The notes beneath the pieces were generated by a model. The model ran no database searches. It was not told the DNA's origin and worked only from the letters and a program-made list of their open reading frames with translations. Positions 52,641-61,782 of a stretch of 64,000 bases of DNA are shown piece by piece. The DNA is from Methylomonas albis (lineage in GTDB: Bacteria; Pseudomonadota; Gammaproteobacteria; Methylococcales; Methylomonadaceae): the NCBI RefSeq assembly GCF_014850955.1, contig NZ_JACXSS010000001.1, positions 1,364,001 to 1,428,000 on the forward strand, in the 5' to 3' direction. Position numbers and translations under genes: made by a program. Every line of letters begins with the position of its first letter. The stretch's first letter is position 1.

Positions 52641-53719
52641 CTAAATGTTCAGATTGTCCAGTTTCTCTAAAGCCCACTGTATATGCTCGCGCAGCATCTG
52701 CGAATCGTGACTGGATTTATCTGTCAAAGCCGCTTTGGCCGTAGGTGTGGGCTGACCGTTGCCCAGCGCCACGGCAATATTGCGCAGCCAGCGCAGATGG
52801 CCGATGCGGCGGATCGCCGAGCCTTCGGTTTTTTGCAGAAATTCAGCTTCGGTCCAATGAAACAATTCGATTAAAGTCGACTGATCCAATCGATGCCGGG
52901 GTTTGAAATCGCTTTCCGCACTGAGTTTGGCGAAGCGGTTCCACGGGCAAACTAACTGGCAATCGTCGCAACCGTAGATGCGATTACCCAGCAAGGGCCG
53001 TAATTCCACGGGAATGCTGCCGTGCAGTTCGATGGTTAAATACGATATGCAACGCCGGGCATCGACCTGGTACGGGCCGACGATGGCTTGCGTGGGGCAA
53101 ACATCCAGGCAGGCGCGGCATTGTCCGCAATGATTGCTGGCCGCTTCATCGCTGGGTAAGGCCAGATCGGTATAGATTTCGCCCAAAAAAACCAGGAGCC
53201 GGCGCGGCGGTTGATCAAATTGCTGTGTTTGCCTATCCAGCCCAGACCGGCTTTTTCCGCAATAGCTTTTTCCAGTACCGGAGCGCTATCGACAAACGCA
53301 CGGTAGCCGAACGGGCCAATCTCCTCGGCGATTTTGTCCGCCAGTTTTTGCAATCTATTGCGCAGCAGCTTGTGATAATCACGACCCAAGGCATAGCGAG
53401 ATACGAACGCTGCGGCCGGGTCATCCAATAATTGTTTGCTGGCTGCCGACGGTTCCGGCAAATAATCCATCCGCGCCGAGATAATGCTGCGGGTGCCTGC
53501 CTGCAATAATGCCGGTCGGCTACGCTTTAAACCGTGTGCGGCCATGTATTGCATCTCGCCGTTAAAGCCCTTATCCAGCCACTGCTGCAGATGCTGTTCG
53601 GCGGCGCTTAAATCCGTGTCGCTGATGCCGATCTGCTGAAACCCCAATTCCTCGCCCCAGCGTTTGATGTGTTGGGCCAGTTGTATACGGTCATCGACGG
53701 GAATAGCGCTTATGTTCAA
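52641..53719 (-). pseudogene. queG: Epoxyqueuosine reductase QueG, frame broken at an A/T run
   Basis: The first part (start 53719) runs through the cobalamin-binding domain: EELGFQQIGISDTDLSAAEQ, RYALGRDYHKLLRNRLQKLA, GPFGYRAFVDSAPVLEKA, AGLGWIGKHSNLINRRAGSW. After Trp-Phe-Phe the frame is lost. A second frame from about 53186 carries on GEIYTDLALP and the two 4Fe-4S sites (CGQCRACLDVCPTQAI and CDDCQLVCPWN). Sequence 53185-53191 is a run of seven A; eight would restore Trp-Phe-Phe-Leu-Gly-Glu-Ile, the normal sequence. The enzyme makes queuosine in tRNA. A base-calling deletion is the most likely cause because everything on either side is intact. Confidence 0.9.
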
Positions 53720-53867
53720 ATTTACGCAACCTCAAACAGTTGGAGAAGTCGATTACAAATTAACGTGTGTATTTCCGGCATGGCTTGCCGAAACCCAGAC
53801 GCTAACAATGGCAAAGGTCGTTGACCCTATCCGTTAGTGTGTCTCGCGGAGACATAAGGGCGCACGA

Positions 53868-54449
53868 TTATTTGTCTTCCTTCTTGTCAAACACCCCGCT
53901 AAAACTAAAGCCAATATCAATTTTGCCGATTTCCTCGATCACTTTTTGGCTTAATTCGTCCACCGGTTTGTCGGAAAACACCGCATAGCGCATCAGGTTT
54001 TCCGTGTAGGTTTGCTTGTCTTTGTATTGGCTGTAAAACGCAAACATCAACGCGGCTATGCCGGTCACCGTAGTTTGCACAATCGCGGATTTATACCATT
54101 CGCGCTCGCCCAGGCGGTCTTTTAATAACACGCCCAACGATGGCCACAAAAACACCGCCACCGCCGAAACCAGCGACAACCAGAAAAACACTTTGTTTAA
54201 AATCGCATAACTTCTGGCTTTAACGTACAGATCGTAAATCAACACCAGCTTACGCTCCTCGTCAACTGTCGTAGGCTTTGCTGTGCCGGTTGAATCGGTT
54301 TTACACACGGCGGTCTTGGCGTAATCCATCAGCAACTTCGCGCTGGTTTGATTGGGGTTGAGGATGCCGACGACATCCTTATCGCAGGATTCCGACGCGC
54401 AGCCGCCTAGCGCAAGCAGTGTCATGATGATTAATAGAAATTGGCGCAT
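53868..54449 (-). CDS. Lipoprotein with two membrane helices, unknown function
   Basis: 193 residues from the ATG at 54449 (GGAG seven bases before); the open reading extends to 54626 without support. Lipobox LLALGGC, then a soluble segment, then YDLYVKARSYAILNKVFFWLSLVSAVAVFLWPSLGV and a second helix TTVTGIAALMFAFYSQYKD, then a polar C-terminus. The paired helices after a conserved Arg-containing segment recall SLATT-type 2TM modules linked to defence systems, but the resemblance is loose and no nucleotide cyclase or SMODS partner is nearby. Confidence 0.65.
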   Translation of the reverse strand: MRQFLLIIMTLLALGGCASESCDKDVVGILNPNQTSAKLLMDYAKTAVCKTDSTGTAKPTTVDEERKLVLIYDLYVKARSYAILNKVFFWLSLVSAVAVFLWPSLGVLLKDRLGEREWYKSAIVQTTVTGIAALMFAFYSQYKDKQTYTENLMRYAVFSDKPVDELSQKVIEEIGKIDIGFSFSGVFDKKEDK

Positions 54450-54786
54450 GGTTTTGCTCCGCATCGATTTAGTGGGGCAATTGTGACATACCCGGCCTGA
54501 TGGATTGTCCGTAAAATGATGTTCGGCGCGGCTTGACAGAGTATTTTTCGGTAGTTTTTTCTGTGATGGGATCTCTGGATCTTCTAGCAATCGACAAAAG
54601 GTGACCGGTTGTGGACTATCGTTCAATCTGATTCAATGGCGGCAGCTTGTTTGTTGCCTGTCGTAGCCAACTGTCGCTTATGATGGTTAGAATAATAAAT
54701 TCTTTTATAATCAATCGGTTATTATGTTGATAATTATTTTCCGGTGGATCTATGGTTAACAGTTTATTAACTTGCTGGGCATTACG
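54450..54786. other. 337-bp gap without a recognisable gene
   Basis: An AT-rich divergent region between two lipoprotein genes. Open frames across it lack ribosome-binding sites and recognisable content; it most likely holds the promoters for both sides. Confidence 0.5.
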
Positions 54787-55546
54787 ATGAAACGCCAAAA
54801 TTGTAAGCTCATTTTCATGGCTCTATTGATTCATCTGTTAGTTGCTTGCTCAGACCCTCCACCAATTACCCCCCCCAATTGAACTTCTGGCTCATAAAGC
54901 TAGTTTTTCTATTTCAGGCAGAGTTTTTCAATTGCCATTAATAGCGGTTTCAAGTGGATTTAGAACTAACGTGCATATGGCATGCAAAGAAGGCAAACAG
55001 TGGAAATGTGAGATGCCACTTGAGTCTATTGCTAATAGTCATGAGCCAATTACTCTTGATAGTTTAGAAATCGAGCTTGAGAACTACAGTTCTTTTTATG
55101 ACACCCGAATCGACGGTACGATACCAATGCCTGAGCTTTGCAAACTGTTATCGCAACAATGGGCTCAAAAAATTTGCCAAAAGGGTCGGATAATTGACTA
55201 TGCGTTATATCTACGGAGATTCACATTGGTTAAAGCAGACGATCTTGGCACTATATCCTATATTGACGGCGCTACTGAATCTACAGGGCAAATGGTAAAG
55301 AAAATGTCTCTTGATGAGACTCCTTCACTTTTCTGTGACGTTGACAAACAAGGAAAACCACTTAGCCTTTGTCCGGTGGCTATGAAAGTTAGCGATAATC
55401 TTTTAGCCGTCTGGATTGTGGGTGCTAGGGAGTCAGGAAACGCTACAATAGCTAAACAAGCTCAAGTTATAAGAGCGCTATTACAATTTGCATTTGGAGA
55501 ATTTGAGGATACTCAAGCTTTGTATACGGCCTTGCAGGGACTCTAG
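54787..55546 (+). pseudogene. Lipoprotein with poly-C tract frameshift after the lipobox
   Basis: The ATG at 54787 gives MKRQNCKLIFMALLIHLLVA followed by Cys: a perfect signal peptide with lipobox LVAC. After SDPPPITPP the frame hits a stop at a run of eight C (54869-54876). In the next frame the sequence continues without start as IELLAHKASFSISGRVFQLP to a stop at 55546, about 230 residues with four Cys. Seven (or ten) C would join the two into one lipoprotein of about 252 residues. The mature part has an alpha/beta look and no recognised family. A homopolymer of this length directly after the export signal is the classical layout of a phase-variable locus, but an assembly error gives the same picture. 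Confidence 0.7.
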
Positions 55547-55756
55547 CCTAGAAATCCGGTCACAGGGGGCTTTCTGAACGTTTCAAGAATGTGTGAAAGT
55601 TTGGCAGCGCGTTTGGAGCGAGTCGAACAACCTGCCCCGCCTATATACAAAATTGGCCATGAAATGATTTGGCGTTATGCTTTGCAAGCTTGCTTGGCCG
55701 GGTGGGGCACAATGAGCCTAGAAAATTATGCCGCAACTAAATCTTTGGAATTCATC

Positions 55757-55969
55757 ATGTTAAACATCGAAATCGATAACCCTGAGCTGGAAGCCAGCTT
55801 GCAGCAGTTGTTTGGCAATAATCAGCAGTCCATTGCCAGTGCCTTCGCCGAGTTTGTGCAGCATCGCAAGATCAAGCAGGACGTCGGCGTGTCGGTTACG
55901 CAACTGACTGCTGGTGAAGGTTTGCCGTTACAACAGGTGATGCAGGACATTCGCCGGAAATATGAGTGA
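55757..55969 (+). CDS. Antitoxin of a RelE/ParE-type module
   Basis: 70 residues from the ATG at 55757; the longer frame to 55589 has no support. LEIDNPELEASLQQLFGNN-like N-terminus, a helical middle (QSIASAFAEFVQHRKIKQDV) and the tail LPLQQVMQDIRRKYE fit small ParD/RelB-like antitoxins. The stop overlaps the start of the toxin stump by eight bases (ATG at 55962), the typical coupling of such pairs. It may now be orphaned because the toxin is cut short. Confidence 0.75.
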   Translation: MLNIEIDNPELEASLQQLFGNNQQSIASAFAEFVQHRKIKQDVGVSVTQLTAGEGLPLQQVMQDIRRKYE

Positions 55970-56093
55970 GTACCGCATTGTCTTTTCGCCGCGCGCCGGA
56001 CAGCGCTTGGCTGAAATAGCCGACTATCTTTATCGGCAAAATTTGTCGCAGCGCTTTGTGCTGGATTATCTGCAACGCTTTGAAGATTGGTAG
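55962..56093 (+). pseudogene. Truncated RelE/ParE-type toxin, cut at a REP element
   Basis: 43 residues: MSEYRIVFSPRAGQRLAEIA then DYLYRQNLSQRFVLDYLQRF and EDW. The start is the beta-strand plus helix pair of the ParE fold (family length about 95). The stop codon TAG is the first three bases of a REP palindrome (56091-56163), and no continuation of the fold is found beyond it. The C-terminal strands that carry the toxic surface are missing, so the product should be inactive. Confidence 0.8.
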
Positions 56094-56163
56094 GGTACGC
56101 ACCGCGTACCTTCTGGCTTTTGCCACTATGATAGCTCCAAGGGTACGCGGTGCGTACCCTACA
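56091..56163. repeat. REP-like BIME within the toxin gene (GTAGGGTACGC variant)
   Basis: TAGGGTACGCACCGCGTACC and its exact reverse complement GGTACGCGGTGCGTACCCTA enclose a 33-bp spacer. This is the only short-repeat unit found in the second half of the window. Its arms differ from the GTAGGGTGGGCA family except for the first bases. Confidence 0.85.
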
Positions 56164-56317
56164 TGTGAAATGCAATTAGCATTTGATCGAGTGTTATAGG
56201 CTCCGAACCAGACATATAGATAGAAAGTAAGTTTAACAGGCTGCTTTTGGTCAGCAGATACCAAACCCTATAAGCATTCGCGTTAGAATCAGCGACAAAA
56301 ATCCTCAAGGCTAAGCC

Positions 56318-57781
56318 ATGCAAACACCCTCAAACAAACTCTACTGCACCGCCCAAATTCGCGAAGCCGAGCGTTATGCGATTGACGAACTAGGGATTCC
56401 GGGCCGGGAATTGATGCGTCGGGCCGGATACGCGCTGTTCGAGCAGATACGGCGGCGTTGGCCGGAACACGCCGCGATCACGGTGTTTTGCGGTGGCGGC
56501 AATAATGGCGGCGATGGTTATGAGGTGGCGACGCTGGCCTTGCAGGCTAATTGCCGGGTAACCGTTTATGCCCTGACTGATCCGCATGGTTTGCCCGGCG
56601 ATGCGCTCAGTGCCTATCAAGATTTTATACTGGTCGGTGGCAGTGTTACCGGCTTCGAAGCCGGGCACTCCAAGCTGCAAGGCGTAATTGTCGACGCCTT
56701 ATTCGGGATCGGTTTGAGTCGAGAGGTGGGGGATGCTTATGCCTTAGCCATCGCCGCAATCAATGATTCCTGCTGTCCGGTGCTTGCCGTGGATGTGCCG
56801 TCCGGTTTACATGCTTATACCGGCTTGGTATTGGCTTGTGCGGTGAAGGCTGATGTAACGGTGACCTTCATCGGTTTGAAATGCGGCTTGTTTACCGGCG
56901 AAGCGCCTGAGTATTGCGGCGAGATCGTTTGCAGTACATTGGATATTGACGACGCGGTGTTAGCGGCAATGCCGCCGTTCGCGCTATTGCTGGATAAACT
57001 CGACTTGCCGCGTCGGGCGCGCATTGCCCATAAAGGCAATTTCGGGCATGTGCTGTTAATTGGCGGCAATTATGGTTATAGCGGGGCGATACGCTTGGCG
57101 GGCGAAGCGGCCTTGCGTTCCGGAGCCGGTCTGGTTAGCATCGTCACCCGCACCGCGCATAGCGGCTTGATCAATATTGGTAGGCCGGAATTGATGTGCC
57201 ATGGCGTGGAATGCGGGGAAGCCTTGCAAGCCTTGTTGCATAAAGTCAGCGTGGTGGTAATCGGGCCGGGTCTGGGTCAGGATGATTGGGGCAGAGAGAT
57301 GTTTAATACCGTATTGGCCAGTGATAAACCGTGCGTGTTAGATGCCGATGCCTTGAATTTGCTCGCAGAGCAGCCGACGCGACGTGATAACTGGATATTA
57401 ACGCCGCATCCCGGCGAGGCCGCGCGCTTGCTGGCTTGTAACACCCGGCAAATATCCGCAGACCGCTATGCGGCATTGGTGGATTTGCACAGCCAATATG
57501 GCGGTAGCTGTTTATTAAAAGGCGCCGGTACCTTAATCGGCAGCGGTGAAACGGTGTATGTCGGCACCACCGGCAACCCTGGTATGGCCAGCGGCGGCAT
57601 GGGCGATGTGTTGTCCGGCTTGATCGGCGGCTTGCTGGCGCAAGGTTTGAGTTTGGAGCAGGCAACCCGGTTGGGGGTATATGTGCATGGCGAAGCGGCC
57701 GATAGTCTGGCTTTGGAATTTGGCGAGCGCGGCTTGCTGGCCGGCGATTTGCCGGAACGAATTAGGAAATTATTGAATTAA
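56318..57781 (+). CDS. nnr: Bifunctional NAD(P)H-hydrate epimerase / ADP-dependent dehydratase
   Basis: 487 residues, both repair activities for damaged NAD(P)H. N-terminal epimerase: GIPGRELMRRAGYALFEQI, VFCGGGNNGGDGYEVA, VDALFGIGLSREV and VPSGLHAYTG. C-terminal kinase-like dehydratase: HKGNFGHVLLIGGNYGYSGA, VIGPGLGQDDWGREM, LDADALNLLA, ILTPHPGEAARLL and GNPGMASGGMGDVLSGLIGG. Its stop shares one base with the tsaE start. Confidence 0.97.
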   Translation: MQTPSNKLYCTAQIREAERYAIDELGIPGRELMRRAGYALFEQIRRRWPEHAAITVFCGGGNNGGDGYEVATLALQANCRVTVYALTDPHGLPGDALSAYQDFILVGGSVTGFEAGHSKLQGVIVDALFGIGLSREVGDAYALAIAAINDSCCPVLAVDVPSGLHAYTGLVLACAVKADVTVTFIGLKCGLFTGEAPEYCGEIVCSTLDIDDAVLAAMPPFALLLDKLDLPRRARIAHKGNFGHVLLIGGNYGYSGAIRLAGEAALRSGAGLVSIVTRTAHSGLINIGRPELMCHGVECGEALQALLHKVSVVVIGPGLGQDDWGREMFNTVLASDKPCVLDADALNLLAEQPTRRDNWILTPHPGEAARLLACNTRQISADRYAALVDLHSQYGGSCLLKGAGTLIGSGETVYVGTTGNPGMASGGMGDVLSGLIGGLLAQGLSLEQATRLGVYVHGEAADSLALEFGERGLLAGDLPERIRKLLN

Positions 57782-58251
57782 TGAACATCACGCTGGAAAC
57801 CCCCGAAGACACCGAAGCGCTGGGGGCTGCGCTGTGGCAAGCTTTGCCGGAAAAATGCCTGTTGTTTTTGTACGGCGATCTGGGTGCCGGCAAAACCACG
57901 CTGGTACGCGGTTTATTGCGCGCCGCCGGCCATCAAGGAGCGGTGAAAAGCCCAACTTACACTCTGGTCGAGGAATACGAGATTAGCGGCCGGCGCTTGT
58001 TTCATTTTGATTTGTATCGGCTCAAAGATCCAGAAGAACTGGAATGGATGGGGATGGACGATTATCTCAATCAAAACGCTTTGTGCTGCGTCGAATGGCC
58101 GCAAATGGGCGCGGGATTTCTGCCGGTGGCCGATTTGGAAGTAAGGTTGAATTATTTTCAGCAGCAACGTACCGCTGAAATCAATATGTTAGCTGAAAAC
58201 CATCAGGCTGGCATAAAACTAAACTGGAAAAACAAAGACATACTGCTATAA
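57781..58251 (+). CDS. tsaE: tRNA threonylcarbamoyladenosine ATPase TsaE
   Basis: 156 residues. P-loop GDLGAGKTTLVRGLLRA, then VKSPTYTLVEEY, HFDLYRLKDPEELEWMGMDDYL and CCVEWPQMG, all typical. It supports the TsaB-TsaD complex that makes t6A in tRNA. Between nnr and amiC as in many gammaproteobacteria. Confidence 0.97.
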   Translation: MNITLETPEDTEALGAALWQALPEKCLLFLYGDLGAGKTTLVRGLLRAAGHQGAVKSPTYTLVEEYEISGRRLFHFDLYRLKDPEELEWMGMDDYLNQNALCCVEWPQMGAGFLPVADLEVRLNYFQQQRTAEINMLAENHQAGIKLNWKNKDILL

Positions 58252-58286
58252 TCTCGACAATATTGTCACTAGCGGTCGAGTGGGTC

Positions 58287-59810
58287 ATGCAGCAAATTTA
58301 TCGAATTTTCTGGATATGGGGCATGTTATTGCCTTCGTTCTCGGTGTTTGCGGCCCAGGCTGAACTGGGTTCCGTGAGCTATTCGGCGTCTAATCAGCTG
58401 GTGTTTAATTTACCCGGCGCGGTACGTCACAAGGCCTTCGTGCTCAAAAGTCCTAGCCGTTTGGTGATTGATTTTATCGACGCCAAAATGCCGCAAGCGA
58501 TTGATCAACCGTCCGCGGATCATCCCTTATTCGGTTTTGCCCGTAGCGCGGTGCGCAATACCGGTGATTTGCGTGTGGTTGTGGAGTTAAAAGCCGATGC
58601 CGACGCCAAAATGGCGATGGTTGGTAAGTCTTTGCAAATTAGTTTAGCCGCTAAGACAGTGCAGCCGGAACCCGTAGCCGCTGCTGTCAAACCTGAAAAA
58701 ATGCTTGCGGTAGCGGCCGTAGCCGCGCCTGAAAAACCCACGGCACCCCTTAAAAAGCAGGAAGCTGCTATCAAACCGGCCGTGGTTAAAACGGCGATAA
58801 AAGCCAAGGGCCGTCATATAGTGGTCGCTATCGATGCCGGGCATGGCGGCAAGGATATTGGCGCGCAGGGTGCGAACGGCACGCAGGAAAAAGATGTGGT
58901 GTTTGCGATTGCCAAGAGCCTGCAGGGCATGGTCAATAGCCAGCCGGGCATGAAGGCGGTGATGATTCGCGACGGTGATTATTTTGTAAAATTAAACGAA
59001 CGCCGCCGCATTGCGCGTGCTGCGAAAGCCGATTTGTTCGTGTCCATCCACGCCGACGCATTTAGCGACAGCCAAGCTCATGGCGCATCCGTCTACACCT
59101 TGGCTAGTAACGGTGCTTCCAGCGCCGGCGCGGGTTGGTTGGCCGCCAGCGAAAATGCAGTGGATGGCGGTGCAGGCGAAGATCGGGATGATACCTTGAC
59201 CTCGGTGTTGATGGATTTATCCAACAAAGCGGCGAAAGAAGCCAGCCAAAACGTTGGTAACAAGGTTTTGAAAAGCGTGAAAAGCGTCGGACATTTACAC
59301 AGAAGCGGGGTGCAAAAAGCCGCGTTTGTGGTGTTGAAGTCGGCGGAAATTCCGTCGATTCTGGTGGAAACCGCCTTTATCTCCAATCCGGAAGAAGAGC
59401 GCCGTCTGAACACTAAGGCCTATCAAAACAAAATGGCTTCTGCGGTGTTTAGCGGGATTGTCGGCCACTTTAAACAATATGCGCCGGCCGACACCATGAT
59501 GGCGCAGCTCAATCGCTCTGGTAAATCTAAAGCCGTGCAATTGGCGAGTGCTGATATAGGCGAAGGTGCTCCGGCCGCTAAGTCCAGAGTAGAATCAAAA
59601 CCGGTGTTGGCGGCTAGAGAGCAAGATGCCAGTCCGACAGTGTTGGCGAGCAATGCCGCCGGCACTCACCATGTGATCAATCGCGGCGAAACGCTTTCGG
59701 GCATAGCCCAGCAATACGGGATAAGCATGCGGGCCTTGCGCATGGCTAATGCAATGAACGACGGCAATGTGCATATCGGCCAAGTATTGCAGATTCCGCG
59801 AGACAGCTAA
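58287..59810 (+). CDS. amiC: N-acetylmuramoyl-L-alanine amidase (AmiC-type, AMIN-Amidase_3-LysM)
   Basis: 507 residues from the ATG at 58287; an alternative start lies at 58263. Signal peptide IFWIWGMLLPSFSVFAAQA, AMIN domain (SYSASNQLVFNLPGAVRHKA, KSPSRLVIDFIDAK), an Ala/Lys/Pro-rich linker, then Amidase_3 with zinc ligands in AIDAGHGGKDIGAQG, LNERRRIARAAKADLFVSIH and ILVETAFISNPEEERRL, and a C-terminal LysM (HVINRGETLSGIAQQYGI). It cleaves peptidoglycan cross-walls in cell division. Confidence 0.95.
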   Translation: MQQIYRIFWIWGMLLPSFSVFAAQAELGSVSYSASNQLVFNLPGAVRHKAFVLKSPSRLVIDFIDAKMPQAIDQPSADHPLFGFARSAVRNTGDLRVVVELKADADAKMAMVGKSLQISLAAKTVQPEPVAAAVKPEKMLAVAAVAAPEKPTAPLKKQEAAIKPAVVKTAIKAKGRHIVVAIDAGHGGKDIGAQGANGTQEKDVVFAIAKSLQGMVNSQPGMKAVMIRDGDYFVKLNERRRIARAAKADLFVSIHADAFSDSQAHGASVYTLASNGASSAGAGWLAASENAVDGGAGEDRDDTLTSVLMDLSNKAAKEASQNVGNKVLKSVKSVGHLHRSGVQKAAFVVLKSAEIPSILVETAFISNPEEERRLNTKAYQNKMASAVFSGIVGHFKQYAPADTMMAQLNRSGKSKAVQLASADIGEGAPAAKSRVESKPVLAAREQDASPTVLASNAAGTHHVINRGETLSGIAQQYGISMRALRMANAMNDGNVHIGQVLQIPRDS

Positions 59811-59823
59811 TTAAGCAATCTTA

Positions 59824-59851
59824 AAACGGGGCGAATCATTTCGCCCCGTTT
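59824..59851 (+). terminator. Terminator hairpin after amiC
   Basis: AAACGGGGCGAA, loop TCAT, TTCGCCCCGTTT: a perfect 12-bp stem, followed by CATTTTC. The T run is weak, so read-through to mutL is possible. Confidence 0.75.
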
Positions 59852-59895
59852 CATTTTCATCCGCTAAAATACGCGCTTTTTGCCGAGCGCAGCCG

Positions 59896-61782
59896 ATGCG
59901 GATTCAAGCCTTACCCACTCAATTAGTCAATCAAATCGCCGCCGGCGAGGTGGTCGAACGCCCGGCGTCGGTGGTGAAAGAGCTGGTGGAAAACTGTTTC
60001 GATGCCGGCGCGACCCAGATTCAGATTGATGTGGAGCAGGGCGGGGCGCGGCAAATCAAGATACGCGATAACGGCTGCGGTATAGTCAAAGACGATTTGG
60101 CGCTGGCTTTGTCAAGGCACGCCACCAGCAAGATTGCCTCCTTGGACGACTTGGAGCATGTGGTCAGCATGGGTTTTCGCGGCGAGGCCTTGCCCAGTAT
60201 TAGTTCGGTAGCTCGTTTGACGCTGATTTCCCGTACTGCCGATGCCGAATGCGCCTGGCAAGTCAGCGCCGATGGCAGCGAACGAAACTTCGATCCGCAA
60301 CCCGATCCGCATCCGCCTGGCACTACTGTTGATGTTCGCGACCTGTTTTACAACACCCCGGCTCGCCGCAAATTTTTAAAAGCCGAGAAAACCGAGTTTA
60401 CCCACATCGAGAGCCTGATCCAAAAACTGGCCTTGGCGCGTTTCGATGTGGGCTTCATCCTCAATCACAATCAGCGCGAAGTACTGAATCTCAAGCCCGC
60501 CGCGACGCAGCAGGCCCAGGAGAAACGTATCGCTGCGATTTGCGGCTCGGCGTTTGTGGACAATAGCGTGAAGATCGATTTTGCCGCGTCCGGTTTGCAT
60601 TTACACGGTTGGGTCGGCTTGCCGACTTTTTCCCGCAGCCAGCAGGACATGCAGTTTTTCTACGTCAATGGCCGCTTGATCAAAGACCGGCTGGTCGCGC
60701 ACGCGGTGAAGCAAGCCTATCAGGATGTGCTGTACCACGGCCGGCATTCGGTGTTTGTGTTGTATCTGGAACTCAATCCGGCCTTGGTCGATGTCAACGC
60801 CCATCCCACCAAGCTGGAAGTGCGCTTTCGGGAAGGCCGGATGGTGCACGATTTTCTGTATCAGGCTTTGCATTGCAGCTTGGCCGATCAGCGGCCCGGC
60901 GCGCAGCCTCTGCCGCAACAGATCGAAACTGTCGCGGAACTTGCGGAATTGCAAACTCCTGCAGTGACGCTACCGACACCATTAAATCAACAAACCTCCT
61001 TACCGCTGACTTTGCCGGAACAAAGTTTGGACAGTATTGCGCCGCGCGCGACGCCTGCGCCACAGGCTTTCGGCGCTTATCGCTATCCGCCGGAGCGGGC
61101 GAATTTGTCGGACGTGTCCGAGCAAATCAAAGCCTATGGCAAACTTTATCCGCTAAACGCTAGCGAAATTCCGGCGCAACCCGCGACCGAATCGGCGCTG
61201 CCGCCCTTGGGTTTTGCGCTGGCGCATATCCACAATATTTACATCCTGGCCGAAACGGCTTCGGGCATTATTTTGGTCGATGCCCATGCCGCCCATGAAC
61301 GGGTGACTTACGAACGACTGAAACAGCATTATCACAATCGTGCCATCGTCTCCCAGCCCTTGCTGTTGCCGATCAAATTGCAAGTCACCGCCGCCGAGGC
61401 CGATCTGGCGGAGCAAGAGCACGAATTTTTTATGAATTTGGGTTTTGAAATTAACCGTTCCGGCCCGGAAACCGTGGTACTCAGAGCCACGCCGGCCTTG
61501 CTGGCCAAAACCGATGTCGATCGATTGGTGCGCGACATCCTGGCCGACTTGGCCACTCATGGCGTCAGCCATAAAGTCCAGGAAAGTATCAACGCGATTT
61601 TGGCGACCATGGCCTGCCACGGCTCGGTGCGGGCGCGGCGTAAACTCAGTATTGAGGAAATGAACGCCTTACTGCGGGACATGGAACAAACCGAGCGCAT
61701 CGGTCAATGCAATCACGGCAGACCGACCTGGGTGGCGCTGAGCCATCAGGACTTGGACCGGTTTTTCATGCGCGGCCAATAA
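59896..61782 (+). CDS. mutL: DNA mismatch repair protein MutL (endonuclease type)
   Basis: 628 residues. N-terminal GHKL ATPase: LPTQLVNQIAAGEVVERPAS, ELVENCFDAGA, RDNGCGI, MGFRGEALPSISSV. A Pro/Gln-rich linker leads to the C-terminal domain, where VDAHAAHERVTYERL fits the metal-binding DQHA(x)2E(x)4E endonuclease motif with Ala in place of Gln; ACHGSVRARRKLS and CNHGRPTWVAL are the other two endonuclease-type motifs. E. coli MutL lacks these and needs MutH. The stop is directly followed by the miaA start. Confidence 0.96.
   Translation: MRIQALPTQLVNQIAAGEVVERPASVVKELVENCFDAGATQIQIDVEQGGARQIKIRDNGCGIVKDDLALALSRHATSKIASLDDLEHVVSMGFRGEALPSISSVARLTLISRTADAECAWQVSADGSERNFDPQPDPHPPGTTVDVRDLFYNTPARRKFLKAEKTEFTHIESLIQKLALARFDVGFILNHNQREVLNLKPAATQQAQEKRIAAICGSAFVDNSVKIDFAASGLHLHGWVGLPTFSRSQQDMQFFYVNGRLIKDRLVAHAVKQAYQDVLYHGRHSVFVLYLELNPALVDVNAHPTKLEVRFREGRMVHDFLYQALHCSLADQRPGAQPLPQQIETVAELAELQTPAVTLPTPLNQQTSLPLTLPEQSLDSIAPRATPAPQAFGAYRYPPERANLSDVSEQIKAYGKLYPLNASEIPAQPATESALPPLGFALAHIHNIYILAETASGIILVDAHAAHERVTYERLKQHYHNRAIVSQPLLLPIKLQVTAAEADLAEQEHEFFMNLGFEINRSGPETVVLRATPALLAKTDVDRLVRDILADLATHGVSHKVQESINAILATMACHGSVRARRKLSIEEMNALLRDMEQTERIGQCNHGRPTWVALSHQDLDRFFMRGQ

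Noticed and set aside
53868-54449. SLATT-type defence effector
   Set aside because: Two helices after an Arg-containing segment look similar, but there is a lipobox and no cyclase, SMODS or SLOG partner nearby.
55589-55756. N-terminal extension of the antitoxin gene
   Set aside because: No ribosome-binding site, and the sequence is unlike the family; the ATG at 55757 gives the normal length.
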